From the NCBI RefSeq assembly GCF_001761325.1, contig NZ_CP017478.1:1881501-1945500 (forward strand): a DNA stretch of 64,000 nucleotides, given 5' to 3'. This stretch comes from Urechidicola croceus (GTDB lineage Bacteria > Bacteroidota > Bacteroidia > Flavobacteriales > Flavobacteriaceae). This document shows positions 41,465-51,246 of the stretch, piece by piece (within the stretch, counting starts at the first letter, position 1; every line of letters starts with the position of its first letter). The position numbers and the translations under genes were made by a program. The notes below the pieces were generated by a model. That model was given only the letters and a program-made list of their open reading frames with translations, made no database searches and was not told the DNA's origin.

Positions 41465-44400
41465 TTAAGCAACGTATCCGTTGTATTCGTTCATATATTC
41501 TTTTACTATAATGCTATTAATACGCCTTACATCTGTTGTATTAATGTCTATTTTTTGTTCTTTTTTAAATTGATTAATCACCAATCGCATTACCATTTTT
41601 TCTACATAACTTTCGTTTTCTAGAATTTTTGAGTTTTGTAAAATTTCTTGATCCACGGCGGTTTTTAATCCCTTTAATGCATCAAATAATTTACGTTCAC
41701 TATCTGTTAAAGGGTCTTTCTCTGTCAATCGTTTATGTATGCGAGCATACTTCGCATCGTAATCATATTTTGCTCTTAATAATTGGTTTTCTCTTTCTAT
41801 TTTTTTTGCTTTATCGTAGATATCGTTTAAGGCTTTAATATTGGCTTCCATTTCTTCTTTAGAAACTTCACTTAAATTCTTCTTTTTAAATAATCGCTCT
41901 AGTTCTTCTCGCAACGATACAAAAACAGGATCGCGAGGATCAAAATTACCACCTAACATTTCGCGTGTGCGTTGTAAAGTATTTTTTAATTCATCTGCCA
42001 ACACCATTTCTTCCTCTTTTACTTTGGTAAAAGCAAAAATGACGTCTTCTAAAGCAGTGTTTAAAATATTATCGGTTTCAACGTTATTTTCTAATGCTAT
42101 TTTGGTGTTGATTAAGGCGAGTCTATCGTTCGTTAATCGTGATAAAACAGTTAGTTTTCTAAAGTCTAATTTCTCTAATAATTCAAAATTACCAGATAGT
42201 CGAATAAGATTGTATAACTCTTTAGCGTTATTTAAGGCTTCGGCAATTTGACGTATTTCTGTGCGTTCGTTGATATCAGAAATTTGTTCTCCAAAAACAG
42301 TTGCATTATCCGTGTCAAATTTAAAAAGAATGTCTTTTATTTCTTCAATCTCTTTTGTTATTTCTTCCGCAGATTTAAACAAGTTGGAATAGTGTTGCAT
42401 TTCATTACCCAACTCCGATTGTAACTCGTTAAAATAATCTTGATTGGTTTTATCAAACTCCTTTTGAATGTCTGCAAAATCAACTACAAAACCGTATTTA
42501 TGATTTTTATACGTTCTATTTACACGTGTTAATGTTTGTAATAAATTGTGTGATTTTATCTTACGACCAATGTATAATTTCTTTAATCGTTTGGCATCAA
42601 AACCAGTCAATAGCATATTATATACAAATAGAAAGTCTAGTTTTCCTGCTTTAAAATCGGATACCCAATCTTTTCGGTCTTGCTTCGTACCAATATCATG
42701 TAAAATAACTTGAGCAGAATCCACCTTGCTATCTTCTTTCTTTTTATTACCATAACTCGCTGGTTTTTCTGCAGCAAGGTTTAAAAATGATTCTGGTTTA
42801 TTGGCATATTTATCTTGAAATATTTCATGCATCATTTTCGCTTGATCAGAAGAATCACAAACTACCATTCCGCCAATGCTATTATCGTTCATAGAAATTC
42901 TGGCTTGCTCCATATCTTTTACAATATAATCGAGCATTGGTTCTACAAATTTATGATGCGCATACACTGTTTTTTTGTCTGCGTTGCCTTGCAATACTTT
43001 AATATCCTCTAATGTTTGCTGTAAGGCTAACTTATAATTGGTTTCTATTTCTTCACGAATCAATCGCAAAGTATAACCATCTTTAATAGATAAATTGTAG
43101 TAGTATTTATGAATATAATCTCCGAATAAGGTTTTGGAATTGTATTCTTTACCTAAAAGAGGTGTTCCTGTTAAACCAATCTTTACAGAGTGTTTATCTG
43201 CTAGTTCTAAATTGGCTAAAAAACTTCCTTTAGGATTATAACTACGATGTACTTCATCTAAGAAAAATATACGCTGTACACTTAAATTGTAATCGTTGTT
43301 TTTTATAACATCGGGATCATCTTTAAACTTCTGAATATTTACAACTGTAATTTCTGCTTTACCAGAATCATTGTGAATTACATTGGTTGATTTAATATCC
43401 CTAGAAAACTCTTCTCTACTATTTACTTTATGAACTTTTAATCCACGAGCATTAAACTCTCTTGCAGCTTGCGTTAATAAATCCAAACGATCTACAATAA
43501 AGTAAAACTTAGGAATCACATCCTTTTTTTGATAATAATGTGTTAAATGCTTCACATTAAAGTAAGCCAAAGCTGTTTTACCAGAACCTTGTGTGTGCCA
43601 TATAATTCCTTTTTTTACACCATTTTTCAACTTGTTTTCAATTGCTTTGGTAGCGAATAGTTGCGGATAACGCATCACATGCTTCTCCAAACCTTTTTCT
43701 TCTTCTACATACGCAAAAGCATATTGTAAAATGAATTTTAATCGCTCCTTTTGAAATAAAGAAGTAGAAATTGAATTTGTTGGTGTATTTGGATTTTTAT
43801 TAGATATAAATTCCTTTGAATTTTTAATACTTAGAAGATTGGTATCTTTCAATACAAAGTTTTCTTCTTCCTCAGTAATTGGTTTTAGAATTGTATCTAA
43901 ATCGAATGTTTTATCTTCTCTAAAAAAGTTAAAAATTGGTTTGTGATAATTGGTTGTACTATAAAATGCACCTTCAAGCATTTGTGTATCGTCCGCGCTG
44001 TATTTCATGTTGTTTGAAAACACCATGAGTTGTGTAAGGTTTATGAATTTACGAAACTTCTTATTTCTAAAGCGCGTTTGCATGCGTTTATGTTCTGCCA
44101 ATATTCCATCACGATTATTTGGCTTTTTAACTTCAATAAACACCAAAGGTATTCCGTTTAATAACAAAATAATGTCTGGTCTAAACGTTTCATCATCTTT
44201 TTGATAAGGGAGTTCTGTAACTACATGAAAAGAATTGTTGTCAAAGTTTTCGAAATCAATCAACTTAACTCCAGTTTGATCTATGAGTTTATTGTAAAAT
44301 GCACGTCCTAAATCTTCGTTTTCTAATGAAAGTGAAACTTCATCATATAATTTTTGAATTTCACTTTCCGACAAACTTGGATTAATGAATTCAATTTGCT

Positions 44401-44533
44401 TCTGAAAAATATCCGTAAAAATATTTGTGCTTTCATCCCATGAATTATCCTTCAATGAAATGTATTGATAACCTAATTGAATTAAATGTAGGATAGAAGG
44501 AATTTTTACTCTAGAATCTTCGCTGAATTTCAT
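41465..44533 (-). CDS. hsdR: Type I restriction subunit HsdR
   Basis: A 1,022-aa translocase and nuclease. The N-terminal PD-(D/E)xK nuclease has 'RPDIILLLNGIPLVFIEVKKPN' (about residues 118-140). Helicase motif I 'HTQGSGKTALAYF' lies near 304, the DEVH box in 'RIFFLDEVHRSYNPKG' near 420 and motif VI 'LLQTLTRVNRTYKNHKYG' near 665. The C-terminal part is helical for complex assembly. Full length and apparently intact. Confidence 0.93.
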   Translation of the reverse strand: MKFSEDSRVKIPSILHLIQLGYQYISLKDNSWDESTNIFTDIFQKQIEFINPSLSESEIQKLYDEVSLSLENEDLGRAFYNKLIDQTGVKLIDFENFDNNSFHVVTELPYQKDDETFRPDIILLLNGIPLVFIEVKKPNNRDGILAEHKRMQTRFRNKKFRKFINLTQLMVFSNNMKYSADDTQMLEGAFYSTTNYHKPIFNFFREDKTFDLDTILKPITEEEENFVLKDTNLLSIKNSKEFISNKNPNTPTNSISTSLFQKERLKFILQYAFAYVEEEKGLEKHVMRYPQLFATKAIENKLKNGVKKGIIWHTQGSGKTALAYFNVKHLTHYYQKKDVIPKFYFIVDRLDLLTQAAREFNARGLKVHKVNSREEFSRDIKSTNVIHNDSGKAEITVVNIQKFKDDPDVIKNNDYNLSVQRIFFLDEVHRSYNPKGSFLANLELADKHSVKIGLTGTPLLGKEYNSKTLFGDYIHKYYYNLSIKDGYTLRLIREEIETNYKLALQQTLEDIKVLQGNADKKTVYAHHKFVEPMLDYIVKDMEQARISMNDNSIGGMVVCDSSDQAKMMHEIFQDKYANKPESFLNLAAEKPASYGNKKKEDSKVDSAQVILHDIGTKQDRKDWVSDFKAGKLDFLFVYNMLLTGFDAKRLKKLYIGRKIKSHNLLQTLTRVNRTYKNHKYGFVVDFADIQKEFDKTNQDYFNELQSELGNEMQHYSNLFKSAEEITKEIEEIKDILFKFDTDNATVFGEQISDINERTEIRQIAEALNNAKELYNLIRLSGNFELLEKLDFRKLTVLSRLTNDRLALINTKIALENNVETDNILNTALEDVIFAFTKVKEEEMVLADELKNTLQRTREMLGGNFDPRDPVFVSLREELERLFKKKNLSEVSKEEMEANIKALNDIYDKAKKIERENQLLRAKYDYDAKYARIHKRLTEKDPLTDSERKLFDALKGLKTAVDQEILQNSKILENESYVEKMVMRLVINQFKKEQKIDINTTDVRRINSIIVKEYMNEYNGYVA

Positions 44534-44695
44534 TCGTATTGTTAAAAATTAAATAACAATGCAATTATACAATGGAAAATAAATTGAAAATCAATCATTC
44601 TCAGCCATGCATATTACTAGCAATTTGCCTTACAATATATAATAAAAATAACTTTTATAACATTTTAATTGCAGATTATTAAATTTTACATCAAC

Positions 44696-45112
44696 TCAAA
44701 AAAAGTTCTTTCGATATACTACTTCCTTCGTTTCCAAATCAAAATAAGGAATTGCTCCATCTTCTCTTCTTGGAAGGTTTTTTACTTGATGATATCTTTG
44801 TAATTTTTCATATAACAACTGAAGATCTCTTTTGGTTGCAGGTTTGTTTTCTGCTTTAGTAAAAATTTCTTGAAGAAAATCACTTGATAAATTTCCTGCC
44901 GCAGCATTCAATATTCCAGCCATACTTATTTGATCTATTTTCATTTTTGGAATGTCGGGTACTTTTGCTTTATCTTCAACTTGTTTAGGTAATTCTTTTT
45001 TGAGTCTATGATATGTTGATTTGCAACTGGCGTTGCAGAACTTTTGAACCCTTCTTCTGGTAGGTATAAACTTTTTACAACAATACTTACATGTATATTC
45101 TCTTTCTTCCAT
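44696..45112 (-). CDS. Small zinc-finger protein near integrase
   Basis: A 138-aa protein. The N-terminus 'YTCKYCCKKFIPTRRRVQKFCNASCKSTYHRLKKEL' is a zinc-binding finger of the type found in small mobile-element proteins that may bind DNA. The rest has no recognised family. Third gene of a leftward cluster after the integrase; likely a mobility or excision accessory. Confidence 0.6.
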   Translation of the reverse strand: MEEREYTCKYCCKKFIPTRRRVQKFCNASCKSTYHRLKKELPKQVEDKAKVPDIPKMKIDQISMAGILNAAAGNLSSDFLQEIFTKAENKPATKRDLQLLYEKLQRYHQVKNLPRREDGAIPYFDLETKEVVYRKNFF

Positions 45113-45211
45113 CCTTCAATTATGAGTCAATTATACGTATAAATGACGCATAATTCCAATATTTTGTTAATTTTTCAATTTTTAAGATGACTAATGTCAT
45201 CATGAAACAGT

Positions 45212-45880
45212 CTAATCTATATTAAAAACACTTTTAAGTAAAAACAGTTCGGCTTCTTCATCCGTTATAATTTTTCGTTTTTTCCTTTTCGATTTTACTT
45301 TTATAACTTCTTCTTTATCGATTTCTTTTTCATTTTTTATTTTAAAAGAATCAAATTGAGGGAAAAATTCATCAAAGTTTTTAATTACTTTTTCACTGCT
45401 AATTTCAATTGTTTTATTAGAAGCAAAATATTTATTCAAATCATTCATATGATCATTCAAAATAATTTTTTGATTTACAAACAAACGAACAATCCATTCT
45501 TTTACACCTTCAATTTCTGAAATAATATTATCCCCCATCCAGTTTGAAATGCGAACATAAAATCGAATTAGAACGAGATACCTATTGTATAGAAATTCAA
45601 ATTGTCTTGGACTCATTATTTCCTTAGCATCCAATAACTTCATCGTATTTCTCTGTAAATTGTTTATTTTACTAAATAAGACTCCTACATTTTTTTTCTT
45701 CTTTAATTCAAAATTATATCCATTCTCGTCTATTGCAATTATAGTGTTGAAAAAATTATTTTCTTTAAATTCTGCCTTTATCTTTTTCATATCATCTGGA
45801 ATTATATGTTCTGGAACATAAAAAACCATTGGCATGTATAAATTTCCAAGTAAACTTTCGTATAAATCTTCAGACTTCAT
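45212..45880 (-). CDS. Hypothetical protein downstream of integrase
   Basis: A 222-aa protein with no recognised family, mostly helical, with a strongly basic segment near the C-terminus (VKSKRKKRKIITDEEAELFLL). It starts 4 bp after the integrase stop, so it is very likely co-expressed with the integrase and may help excision or element maintenance. Confidence 0.65.
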   Translation of the reverse strand: MKSEDLYESLLGNLYMPMVFYVPEHIIPDDMKKIKAEFKENNFFNTIIAIDENGYNFELKKKKNVGVLFSKINNLQRNTMKLLDAKEIMSPRQFEFLYNRYLVLIRFYVRISNWMGDNIISEIEGVKEWIVRLFVNQKIILNDHMNDLNKYFASNKTIEISSEKVIKNFDEFFPQFDSFKIKNEKEIDKEEVIKVKSKRKKRKIITDEEAELFLLKSVFNID

Positions 45881-45884
45881 ATAA

Positions 45885-47201
45885 TTATTTTAGTAAATGG
45901 GAATAATCTTGTGGAAGTTCTGCATCAATATCTCTCAGATACTTCTCTAAGGCAGTCATGGAAGTATGACCTGTAATCAACATCAATTTACTTTTTGCTT
46001 CAAATGGTGAAGAATCTTCGACCAATTTTCTATACAACTTGGTGATATAAGTATGTCTAAAACTATATAATCCATAGTCAGTTCCTAAATTGAAATGGTC
46101 TTTCACAACAGTTTTAAATCGTTTTGTAAAATGGTCTCTTCTATTTTCTGTACTTGAATCCCATTTACCACCTATTGATTTTGGTGTAAATAAAAAGTGA
46201 TTTTTATCCAATTTCGAAAGGTCTGGTAATTCAGAGAGTAAAATTTCAGGAATAATCTTAGTTTTCAAAGGACTATTCTTAGCCTTAAATTGAATGGTAT
46301 TATTATTTAAATTAATATCCTTTATTTTCAATCGACATACTTCAATTGGTCTTAAAAAATTATAACCTATAAACTTTATGAACAACAACAGAATTGGATC
46401 TTCTGTTTCTAAATATTCAAATATTTCTTCTTGAACTTCTTTATTGTATGTTTTGTTTCTTTCTGGAACAGACCTTAGTACAGGAATTTCTTTAATGAAA
46501 TTTTGTTCTATAATATCATTATCTACTACTGCTTGTAAAACACTGCTCAAATCAATACGATAGTTGTTTCTATTTCGAGCACTCGATTTATCTAATACAG
46601 AATTTAAATATTCGGCAACAACTCTTTTATTTAAATCATTTATACTTTTTAATTCCTTGTGGTTTTTATCTATCCAAGCCAAAAACAATTTGACTCTATT
46701 CTCATACCCACGCATGGTAGATTCACTAATCACTTTTACTTTTAAATTCAATCCAAACTCAAAGGCTTCCCGTATACTCATTGAAGGTTTTTCCTTCTTA
46801 TCAGGAATCACTTCTTTAACAGCTAGTACTTTTGATTTTTCTTTAACTTCAACTTTTTTTTCAACCTTCTTTTTACTCTGATCATGTACTTCTGTATTGT
46901 CAAGAAAAGGATTGTAGCCTGCTTTTAATAATTTTAGTAATTTTCTTCTGTATACAGAAAGTACAGACATCCGTTCTTCCTTAGTATGGTAATTATTTAC
47001 AATTCCATAAATGTTTTTAATACGCTGAAGTTTCCCTGTTTCAGGATTTCGATAGGAAAAATAGACGTACCAACGTTTGTTAATATCGCCATTGGCAATG
47101 TAAATTTTGGGGTGTGAAAAGTTCTTCTTCAAAAGCAAATCGTGTTCTAAATCGTGTTCAATTTCGTGTTCAAATGTAACTAATTCATTTAATGTAGACA
47201 T
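45885..47201 (-). CDS. Tyrosine integrase of the 27.7-kb element
   Basis: A 438-aa phage-type integrase. The N-terminal arm-binding region contains 'HEIEHDLEHDLL', a SAM-like core-binding domain spans about 150-235, and the catalytic domain has 'FLRPIEVCRLKIKDI' (Arg), 'YSFRHTYITKLY' (His-x-x-Arg region) and 'TGHTSMTALEKYLRD' (Tyr). It is adjacent to the 45-bp att copy at 47,252. Three CGTGTTC repeats at exact 12-bp spacing (47,141-47,171) lie inside its own first codons. Confidence 0.9.
   Translation of the reverse strand: MSTLNELVTFEHEIEHDLEHDLLLKKNFSHPKIYIANGDINKRWYVYFSYRNPETGKLQRIKNIYGIVNNYHTKEERMSVLSVYRRKLLKLLKAGYNPFLDNTEVHDQSKKKVEKKVEVKEKSKVLAVKEVIPDKKEKPSMSIREAFEFGLNLKVKVISESTMRGYENRVKLFLAWIDKNHKELKSINDLNKRVVAEYLNSVLDKSSARNRNNYRIDLSSVLQAVVDNDIIEQNFIKEIPVLRSVPERNKTYNKEVQEEIFEYLETEDPILLLFIKFIGYNFLRPIEVCRLKIKDINLNNNTIQFKAKNSPLKTKIIPEILLSELPDLSKLDKNHFLFTPKSIGGKWDSSTENRRDHFTKRFKTVVKDHFNLGTDYGLYSFRHTYITKLYRKLVEDSSPFEAKSKLMLITGHTSMTALEKYLRDIDAELPQDYSHLLK
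47141..47171. promoter_or_regulatory. Integrase arm-type repeats CGTGTTC x3 inside the integrase gene
   Basis: Copies at 47,141-47,147, 47,153-47,159 and 47,165-47,171. Two more copies with the same spacing lie just inside the opposite end of the element (19,691-19,709). Confidence 0.6.
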
Positions 47202-47231
47202 AAAAAAAAGGTTAGTGTGAACTAACCTTTT
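47202..47231 (-). terminator. Rho-independent terminator between tRNA-derived att and integrase
   Basis: Perfect 11-bp stem AAAAGGTTAGT (47,206-47,216) with ACTAACCTTTT (47,221-47,231), then a T-run on the minus strand. Positioned to stop tRNA transcription before the integrase gene. Confidence 0.75.
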
Positions 47232-47251
47232 GATTTTGAAGTGCTTAAACT

Positions 47252-47296
47252 TAGTAGCGGGAACTGGACTCGAACCAGTGACCTTCGGGTTATGAG
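47252..47296 (-). repeat. att site: 45-bp 3' half of a tRNA (CAT anticodon), copy 2
   Basis: Identical to 19,583-19,627 and in the same orientation, forming the right end (attR) of the 27.7-kb element. The tRNA 5' half is again missing on its right side, so the intact tRNA lies elsewhere, most likely further right. Confidence 0.85.
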
Positions 47297-47347
47297 TTCG
47301 AAGGATTACCTATTTTTAGCGCTTTTTAATACTTATTTCTATAAAAT

Positions 47348-47366
47348 CGTGTACTGATTTGTGTAC
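47348..47366. promoter_or_regulatory. GTGTAC repeats with 12-bp spacing right of attR
   Basis: CGTGTAC (47,348-47,354) and TGTGTAC (47,360-47,366). Same geometry as the other arm repeats but a different word, so probably the arm of a third element or a relic of one. Confidence 0.45.
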
Positions 47367-47408
47367 TGCGATTAAACTTAAATTTTGAATAAATTTACTT
47401 AAATATAT

Positions 47409-47927
47409 TTAATTATTTATCCTTTGTAATAAAATTTTACATTGAAGAAACTCCTTATTTGTTCTGTAATTCTTTTTCTTCTCAAAATTGACAGAAAGTA
47501 TATTGCCAAGTTTTTTAATTTGCTCTATTTCATAAACCAATTTCAACATATCATTAAAATTTCCTTTTACTGCAAACATAAAACTACTTACTGAAGTTCC
47601 ATTCTTCAAATAAGTATGTGGTTCTTCAAAACTCACAACATCTATATTGTTGTTTTCACTAAACTCTGTAATGGATTCTAATAAGTTACTTTGAAATGAT
47701 TTATCCGCAGAAAACTGATACTTATTTAAAATTGAATCCAAATAAATATTCTCTTTGCTTAGCGACGCAACTTTTGTAGGAATATTGGCAAATAGATTTT
47801 GTTGCGCTACTAATTCAGCATATTCTTTTTTAGCATTCATTGTTTGTTTAAAAGGAATTTTAAAACAAATAATCAGCAATAGAATAAAACCTATTAATAG
47901 CAATATATTTTTTCTTTTTGAACTCAT
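47409..47927 (-). CDS. PilO/GspM-like protein
   Basis: A 172-aa bitopic membrane protein: one N-terminal helix (residues 8-24), a coiled-coil segment, then a small ferredoxin-like domain ('SSFMFAVKGNFNDMLKLVYEIEQI'), the pattern of PilO or GspM. It overlaps the upstream gene by 4 bp. Would form an inner-membrane alignment complex with the PilMN-like protein. Last gene of the operon. Confidence 0.65.
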   Translation of the reverse strand: MSSKRKNILLLIGFILLLIICFKIPFKQTMNAKKEYAELVAQQNLFANIPTKVASLSKENIYLDSILNKYQFSADKSFQSNLLESITEFSENNNIDVVSFEEPHTYLKNGTSVSSFMFAVKGNFNDMLKLVYEIEQIKKLGNILSVNFEKKKNYRTNKEFLQCKILLQRINN

Positions 47928-49117
47928 TTTACAAACGTTAAATTGATTTCAAATTCTTCTGTTTTGGAATTAGTTCCTACACCGTATTCAATAACCGCTA
48001 TCTTTTCAATCCATTTTTTGTTTTCCAATAGATTAATCCAATCTGAAAAATCATGACTCTTATAAGATTTTCCTTTAACAACAATTGTATTTGCTGAAAA
48101 TAGAATTTCATTTTCTTTCTTTATGGTTTTTAAAATTGGTTGTAAATATAATTGTGTTAAAAGGATTGAATTCGGAATTGAAGTGCCAATTTCATCTAAA
48201 TAAAAAGAAATTTTTGATGAAGAAACTGATGTAATATCTTTTACGACATTTCTTTTTCTCTCAATGTTTTTATTTAACTGTAATAAGTTTTCCTTATAAT
48301 TTTCATTTACTTGTTGTTCATTAGAAAGTGCATTTATTTTAGTTCGATAATTACTAAAAACTAAAAAATTGACTAACAGCAATCCAAATAGCAAACCCAA
48401 ACCAAATTTCAATGAATTACTAAAAAGTCTTTTTTGCTTAAAGTCTTCCTTTAACTGATATAATTGATTTTCAAAATTTGAAATTGTCTGTTCTGAATTT
48501 GAAATTACTTTTAAAATTCCAGAAAATGAAAGTAAATTCTTAGAACTAATTATAAGATCATTCAAATTATAATTTTCTACTGGTATCTCATTAACTTTCG
48601 TAATCGTAGAAATTACTGAATCCTTCAAATCAACTCTTGAATTAGAGGTGTAAATTGTTTGTTGATTTACATAAGGTATTACATTTGAAATTTGTGTATT
48701 TCCTATCGAAAATCCGAGTATTTGAATCCCATTTTTTTTATATCTCACAAGAATTGACTGAACATCATTATTTCTACAAATAGATATAAAAGATTGATTT
48801 GTATTGGTGTGCATTTCTATTGTAAAGTCTGAAGAGTTAATATTTGGAAATGCCAATTTAACTCCATTTTCTAAATCATTTGAACTTTCCAAATTTTTAG
48901 ATAAAACCTTATTATTATTAATAATAAGAAATACATGTTGCTCTTTTGGAATGCTAGAAATTAGTTTTTTAAAATCTGAAAATGATGCTGAAAAAACAGT
49001 TTCTAAACTATTTTTTCTATAGGATAGTTGTAACAAATGATAACATCCTTGACCATTTTCTATTGCATGCTCTACTGCACAATATTGATTCCCATATGTC
49101 AATTTTCTTAACAGCAT
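47924..49117 (-). CDS. PilM-PilN / GspL-like protein
   Basis: A 397-aa protein. The N-terminal about 220 residues resemble the cytoplasmic actin-like PilM/GspL part, followed by a membrane helix (about 237-254, GLGLLFGLLLVNFLVF), a coiled coil and a periplasmic PilN-like domain. It starts at the base where the secretin gene ends. Assignment is by architecture and neighbours more than by clear motifs. Confidence 0.6.
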   Translation of the reverse strand: MLLRKLTYGNQYCAVEHAIENGQGCYHLLQLSYRKNSLETVFSASFSDFKKLISSIPKEQHVFLIINNNKVLSKNLESSNDLENGVKLAFPNINSSDFTIEMHTNTNQSFISICRNNDVQSILVRYKKNGIQILGFSIGNTQISNVIPYVNQQTIYTSNSRVDLKDSVISTITKVNEIPVENYNLNDLIISSKNLLSFSGILKVISNSEQTISNFENQLYQLKEDFKQKRLFSNSLKFGLGLLFGLLLVNFLVFSNYRTKINALSNEQQVNENYKENLLQLNKNIERKRNVVKDITSVSSSKISFYLDEIGTSIPNSILLTQLYLQPILKTIKKENEILFSANTIVVKGKSYKSHDFSDWINLLENKKWIEKIAVIEYGVGTNSKTEEFEINLTFVK

Positions 49118-51228
49118 TAAAATATAATCGTAGGCTTAATAAATACAACTAATTTCTTCTTAGTATCTTCTCTTTTCCTTTTACTAAACAACCATTTAAT
49201 TACTGGAATTCTAGCCAAAAATGGCACTCCACTTCCTGAATCATTTTTTATTACTTCTTCTAGTCCTCCTAAAACAATTAAATCCTGATCCCCTACCCTA
49301 ACTACTGATGTAAACTCACGAGAATTCACTCCTGGCGGTGCATTTTCATCCACTTTTTTACCATTGAAACTAGACTGAACTACGTTAATTTCCATTGTAA
49401 TATTTCCATCTCCAGAGACTATTGGTTTAATATTAATAGCTGTTTGAGCTTCCAAAGGAAAATAGTTTGTAATTTCGGAAGTTTGAGGATTTTGCGACCC
49501 ATAAATATTTCTCTCTGTGACTGCATAGTAAGTTGTCTCTCCTGCAGAAAAATTAGCAACATGCCCATTTAAAGCAGAAATTTTAGGCGTTGAACGAACT
49601 TTAATATCTCCATTTGATTCCATTGCCTTAACATTCATAAAAAAGCCTGGAACTACATTTCCTAAATTCAAAGAACCGAATTGATTCGAATTGATAATTT
49701 TATTAATTGTTTGGGCTCCTAAAGTAAAATCAGTTTCTGGAAAAAGTGAACCTTGTGTAGCAACAGCATTTTCACCTATTCCCCAATTAATTCCCGTTTC
49801 AACAGTTGCACTTCTATTTACTTCAATAAACATCACTTCTATATTTATATTAGGAACTGGTTTATCAATATATTTTATAAATGCTCTAAACTTTTCTATA
49901 TATTGACTTGGTCCGCTTACAATGAAACTATTGAGTTCAACATCTGTTTGAATATCTAGATTTTTCTTCACTTCTTCTGGCAAAATACTTACTAGAGCTT
50001 CAGCCTTAGAATTATGATTTTGAAAACCTGAACTGCTTGTGTTGATATTTTGTCTATTTGGATTTGAAGTATTGTTGTTAAAATTATTATTATTAAACCC
50101 ACTATTTCCACCATTATTTCCTCCAAAATAATTTGAGTTAGAATATCTAGTATTCCCTGTCATTTGAGAAGAAGTTGAACTTTGGCCTGTCATAATTTCA
50201 ATTGATCGATACATTAATGGAATTGTTACAGTATTTCTTAGTGATACTTGATCTAATTTTCCAAAATAATAAATTTCACGATCCTTTTTAAAAGCAAATT
50301 CTGTGTTTTCTAATAATTTATCTAAAAGTAAATCTAAAGAAATATCCTTTGCTTTTACAGTAGCAACTCCTGCGGCATCTAAAGGAGTAGATGTAAAAAC
50401 ATCTAGTTTGAATTGTTGACCTAAATCATATATAATATTCGAAATTTGAATATTTTCAAAATCTACATCTACTTTTTTATTGATGGTGTCAGTTATTTTT
50501 AAATAAAAGTTTGACCGTCTATTTCGTCTTGGTGCTTGTTGACCGTTAGCATTTCCTTGATTATTTGAAGTTATTAATGGTGTACCTCCCTCAAACAAAT
50601 AATAATTATCCCTGCTTTTCGTCACAGTTAAATTATTGGCAAAAGCAATTTTGTCAAATGCACTTTCAATTGGCATTCTCTGAATATAACTAGTCAATTT
50701 GTAGTTTTCTAAACCAGGAGCAAATACCAAGTTTTTTCCTGTTTTATTTGTAATCTCTTTAAAAACTGTATATAAAGAGTCGTTTTGAATATCAACTGAT
50801 AATAACTCATTTACAGCATCAAACTCAATAGGTATTTCTCTTTTTTCATAAGGTATTTTTTCTTTTTCAAGTTTTCTTATGGAAAGAATATTCCCAGTAA
50901 AAATTATATCTAAATCATATTCTTTACTTAAAAAAAGTAGGACATCAACTACACTTACATTAGAAAAATTATTTGAAACATTAATCGTATTCAAATCTGG
51001 ATTGATACTTAAATTGACCTCATTGGTACTTGCAATTGCTCTTAAAAAATCTGGCAATAAAACATTATTTACGTTTAAATTCACCTTTTCATTTAATCCT
51101 GGAGTATCAACAACAATACTTTCTAATTTAAGTCTCAACTGTTCAATTCTTTGCTGCTGACTAAAACCAATTTGCACAAAAAAAGTACAAATAAAAAGCG
51201 TTAAAAAAAGTATTCTTTTCTTTTCCAT
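49117..51228 (-). CDS. Secretin (GspD/PilQ-type outer-membrane channel)
   Basis: A 703-aa protein. Signal peptide, then STN/N0-like domains (about 45-125 and 135-220), an N1-like domain, an Asn-rich linker ('NNGGNSGFNNNNFNNNTSN', about 375), and the C-terminal secretin domain from about 430 ('IEVMFIEVNRSATVETGINWG', 'VPFLARIPVIKWLFSKRK'). It forms the gated ring through which pilus or pseudopilus passes. Central gene of the operon. Confidence 0.88.
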   Translation of the reverse strand: MEKKRILFLTLFICTFFVQIGFSQQQRIEQLRLKLESIVVDTPGLNEKVNLNVNNVLLPDFLRAIASTNEVNLSINPDLNTINVSNNFSNVSVVDVLLFLSKEYDLDIIFTGNILSIRKLEKEKIPYEKREIPIEFDAVNELLSVDIQNDSLYTVFKEITNKTGKNLVFAPGLENYKLTSYIQRMPIESAFDKIAFANNLTVTKSRDNYYLFEGGTPLITSNNQGNANGQQAPRRNRRSNFYLKITDTINKKVDVDFENIQISNIIYDLGQQFKLDVFTSTPLDAAGVATVKAKDISLDLLLDKLLENTEFAFKKDREIYYFGKLDQVSLRNTVTIPLMYRSIEIMTGQSSTSSQMTGNTRYSNSNYFGGNNGGNSGFNNNNFNNNTSNPNRQNINTSSSGFQNHNSKAEALVSILPEEVKKNLDIQTDVELNSFIVSGPSQYIEKFRAFIKYIDKPVPNINIEVMFIEVNRSATVETGINWGIGENAVATQGSLFPETDFTLGAQTINKIINSNQFGSLNLGNVVPGFFMNVKAMESNGDIKVRSTPKISALNGHVANFSAGETTYYAVTERNIYGSQNPQTSEITNYFPLEAQTAINIKPIVSGDGNITMEINVVQSSFNGKKVDENAPPGVNSREFTSVVRVGDQDLIVLGGLEEVIKNDSGSGVPFLARIPVIKWLFSKRKREDTKKKLVVFIKPTIIF

Positions 51229-51246
51229 ATAATTAATTTAATAAAA

